Assembly: GCA_002282555.1 (NCBI GenBank)
Contig: NCJR01000029.1
Coordinates: 1 to 15,312 of the forward strand
From: Rhodobacterales bacterium 34-62-10
GTDB taxonomy: Bacteria; Pseudomonadota; Alphaproteobacteria; Rhodobacterales; Rhodobacteraceae
DNA: 15,312 nt
Direction: 5' to 3'
The notes under the pieces are model-generated. The model had not been told where the DNA came from. It did no database searches and worked only from the letters and a program-made list of their open reading frames with translations. Of the stretch, positions 14,477 to 15,312 are shown piece by piece. The translations under genes and the position numbers were made by a program. How positions within the stretch are numbered: the first letter of the stretch is position 1; each line of letters opens with the position of its first letter.

Positions 14477-15220
14477 ATGTTCATGAACCAGCGAACCCAA
14501 GTCGTTTACAGCCTTCTGGCCGAGTATGTGCGCAGCCCCTCCTTGCGTCACATGCGGGAGGAGCGGTCCCTCGCCAAGCAGGCGCTCGAGATCGTCACGA
14601 AGCTCGATCGGGAAAGTTCCATCTGGAAGAAATGGGAAGGGCCGCGCGACAAGATCCTCGGCGCTGCCATCGAGTGCTGGATCCCTAAGGCGGACATGCT
14701 CGACTTCCTCAACAGCCTGCCCGGACCGGCCCTGACGATGACGGATCTCGAGCAGCGCATGAAATCGATGATCGAGGAGGAGTATCTCGGGGATCCCGAA
14801 CCGACGCTCGAGGCGGAATGCCTCGAGATCTATCAGGCCGAGAAGGAGGCGGGCACGGAGATGCCTGCGATCATCGGGCGGCTGTCGGATTACACCAGCG
14901 CGCAGTTCCAGCGGTTGCGTGATGAGAAGCGGGCGGAGGACGAGCGCCGTTCGGAAGAGGCGCGGCTGGAGCGGGAGCGGCGGCTCCTCTCCTATGCCGA
15001 TTGCCCCTGGACCCAGATCAAGGGCTCGAAATTCGTCTATTGCCGCAAGAACGGTCGGGTCTTCCAGCTCAAACCCAATAGCGACAAGAGCCTGACCCTC
15101 TACCGCGTGCAGGCGGTCGATGATGCTGCCGTCGGTGAGATGATCGGGCGATACCGATCGCGTGGGGATGCCAGCAAGGTCGTGGCCAAGGCCGCCTATG
15201 AGCCGGAGCCATGGCGGTAG
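14477..15220 (+). CDS. Coiled-coil protein of unknown function, 247 residues
   Basis: The start is ATG 14477, with a near-perfect Shine-Dalgarno (AAGGAGG, 14465-14471) 5 nt upstream. Residues 1-130 are helical and hydrophilic, including SPSLRHMREERSLAKQAL and SSIWKKWEGPRDKIL. Residues about 145-175 form an Arg/Glu-rich coiled coil (RDEKRAEDERRSEEARLERE). The C-terminal 70 residues look like a small compact domain with one Cys-Pro-Trp and one Tyr-Cys-Arg motif, a KNGRVFQLKPNSDK strand-turn, and then LTLYRVQAVDD. I recall similar proteins of this architecture in alphaproteobacteria without an assigned role, but I cannot name a family. It is divergent from the 76-residue gene. Confidence 0.8.
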   Translation: MFMNQRTQVVYSLLAEYVRSPSLRHMREERSLAKQALEIVTKLDRESSIWKKWEGPRDKILGAAIECWIPKADMLDFLNSLPGPALTMTDLEQRMKSMIEEEYLGDPEPTLEAECLEIYQAEKEAGTEMPAIIGRLSDYTSAQFQRLRDEKRAEDERRSEEARLERERRLLSYADCPWTQIKGSKFVYCRKNGRVFQLKPNSDKSLTLYRVQAVDDAAVGEMIGRYRSRGDASKVVAKAAYEPEPWR

Positions 15221-15312
15221 GATCCAGAGAAGCGCTGGTACCGGGCCGTGATGAGGAGGAAGGTGGCACAGTTTTCATAGGATGAGGGTCGAGGATGTTT
15301 GTGGGGGAAGGC
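15221..15312. other. Right edge, possible start of a further gene
   Basis: After the previous stop there are purine-rich stretches (GAGGAGGAAGG near 15252, GAGGGTCGAGG near 15284) and ATGs at 15282 and 15295 whose frames run off the edge. Either could begin another gene on the plus strand; too little is present to decide. Confidence 0.25.

Overview
The window looks like a piece of a Rhodobacteraceae-type alphaproteobacterial chromosome. It has high GC with G/C-ending codons, and the TerC, ExoD and fused SecDF proteins read like members of that group. The genus is not resolved. Housekeeping genes fill the left third. An accessory block that looks like a defence island fills the rest.

Left part (1-5497). 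The window opens in the 3' end of an unrecognised membrane protein gene. Next comes a 123-residue secreted or membrane-tethered peptide with no catalytic features that ends in Arg-Ala-Pro-Pro-Ala-Ala-stop. It sits directly upstream of a fused secDF gene. Those three properties match the RAPP-type (ApdA/ApdP) translation-arrest peptides that monitor Sec-dependent export and control secDF. A perfect 7-bp complementarity links the mRNA just past the stall site to the bases just upstream of the secDF ribosome binding site. A hairpin follows secDF. Then come a TerC-family metal exporter gene with a structured leader, a TTG start and a strong intrinsic terminator, and a convergent exoD gene.

Middle (5498-8138). 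About 700 bp of visibly less GC-rich DNA holds no gene I recognise. It leads into hipBA, a type II toxin-antitoxin operon with an unusually long HipB and a typical HipA kinase. Four 20-bp operator-like sequences lie in front of hipB with centres 31, 41 and 31 bp apart, close to whole helical turns, around a plausible promoter.

Right part (8187-15312). On the minus strand, in transcription order, are a 76-residue unknown protein, a Fic-family AMP-transferase with a built-in inhibitory motif, mcrB and mcrC. McrBC is a GTP-driven modification-dependent restriction system. This McrB appears to carry two separate PUA/EVE-like modules, one N-terminal and one inserted inside the AAA+ core. mcrC carries a one-base frameshift after its nuclease core. 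The fic promoter is studded with five copies of a TTTTCG-centred repeat. A divergent gene for a 247-residue coiled-coil protein of unknown function closes the window.

The toxin-antitoxin, Fic and McrBC genes together suggest a phage-defence or abortive-infection cluster inserted next to core genes. That is inference from gene content: no integrase, transposase, tRNA or att repeat is visible.
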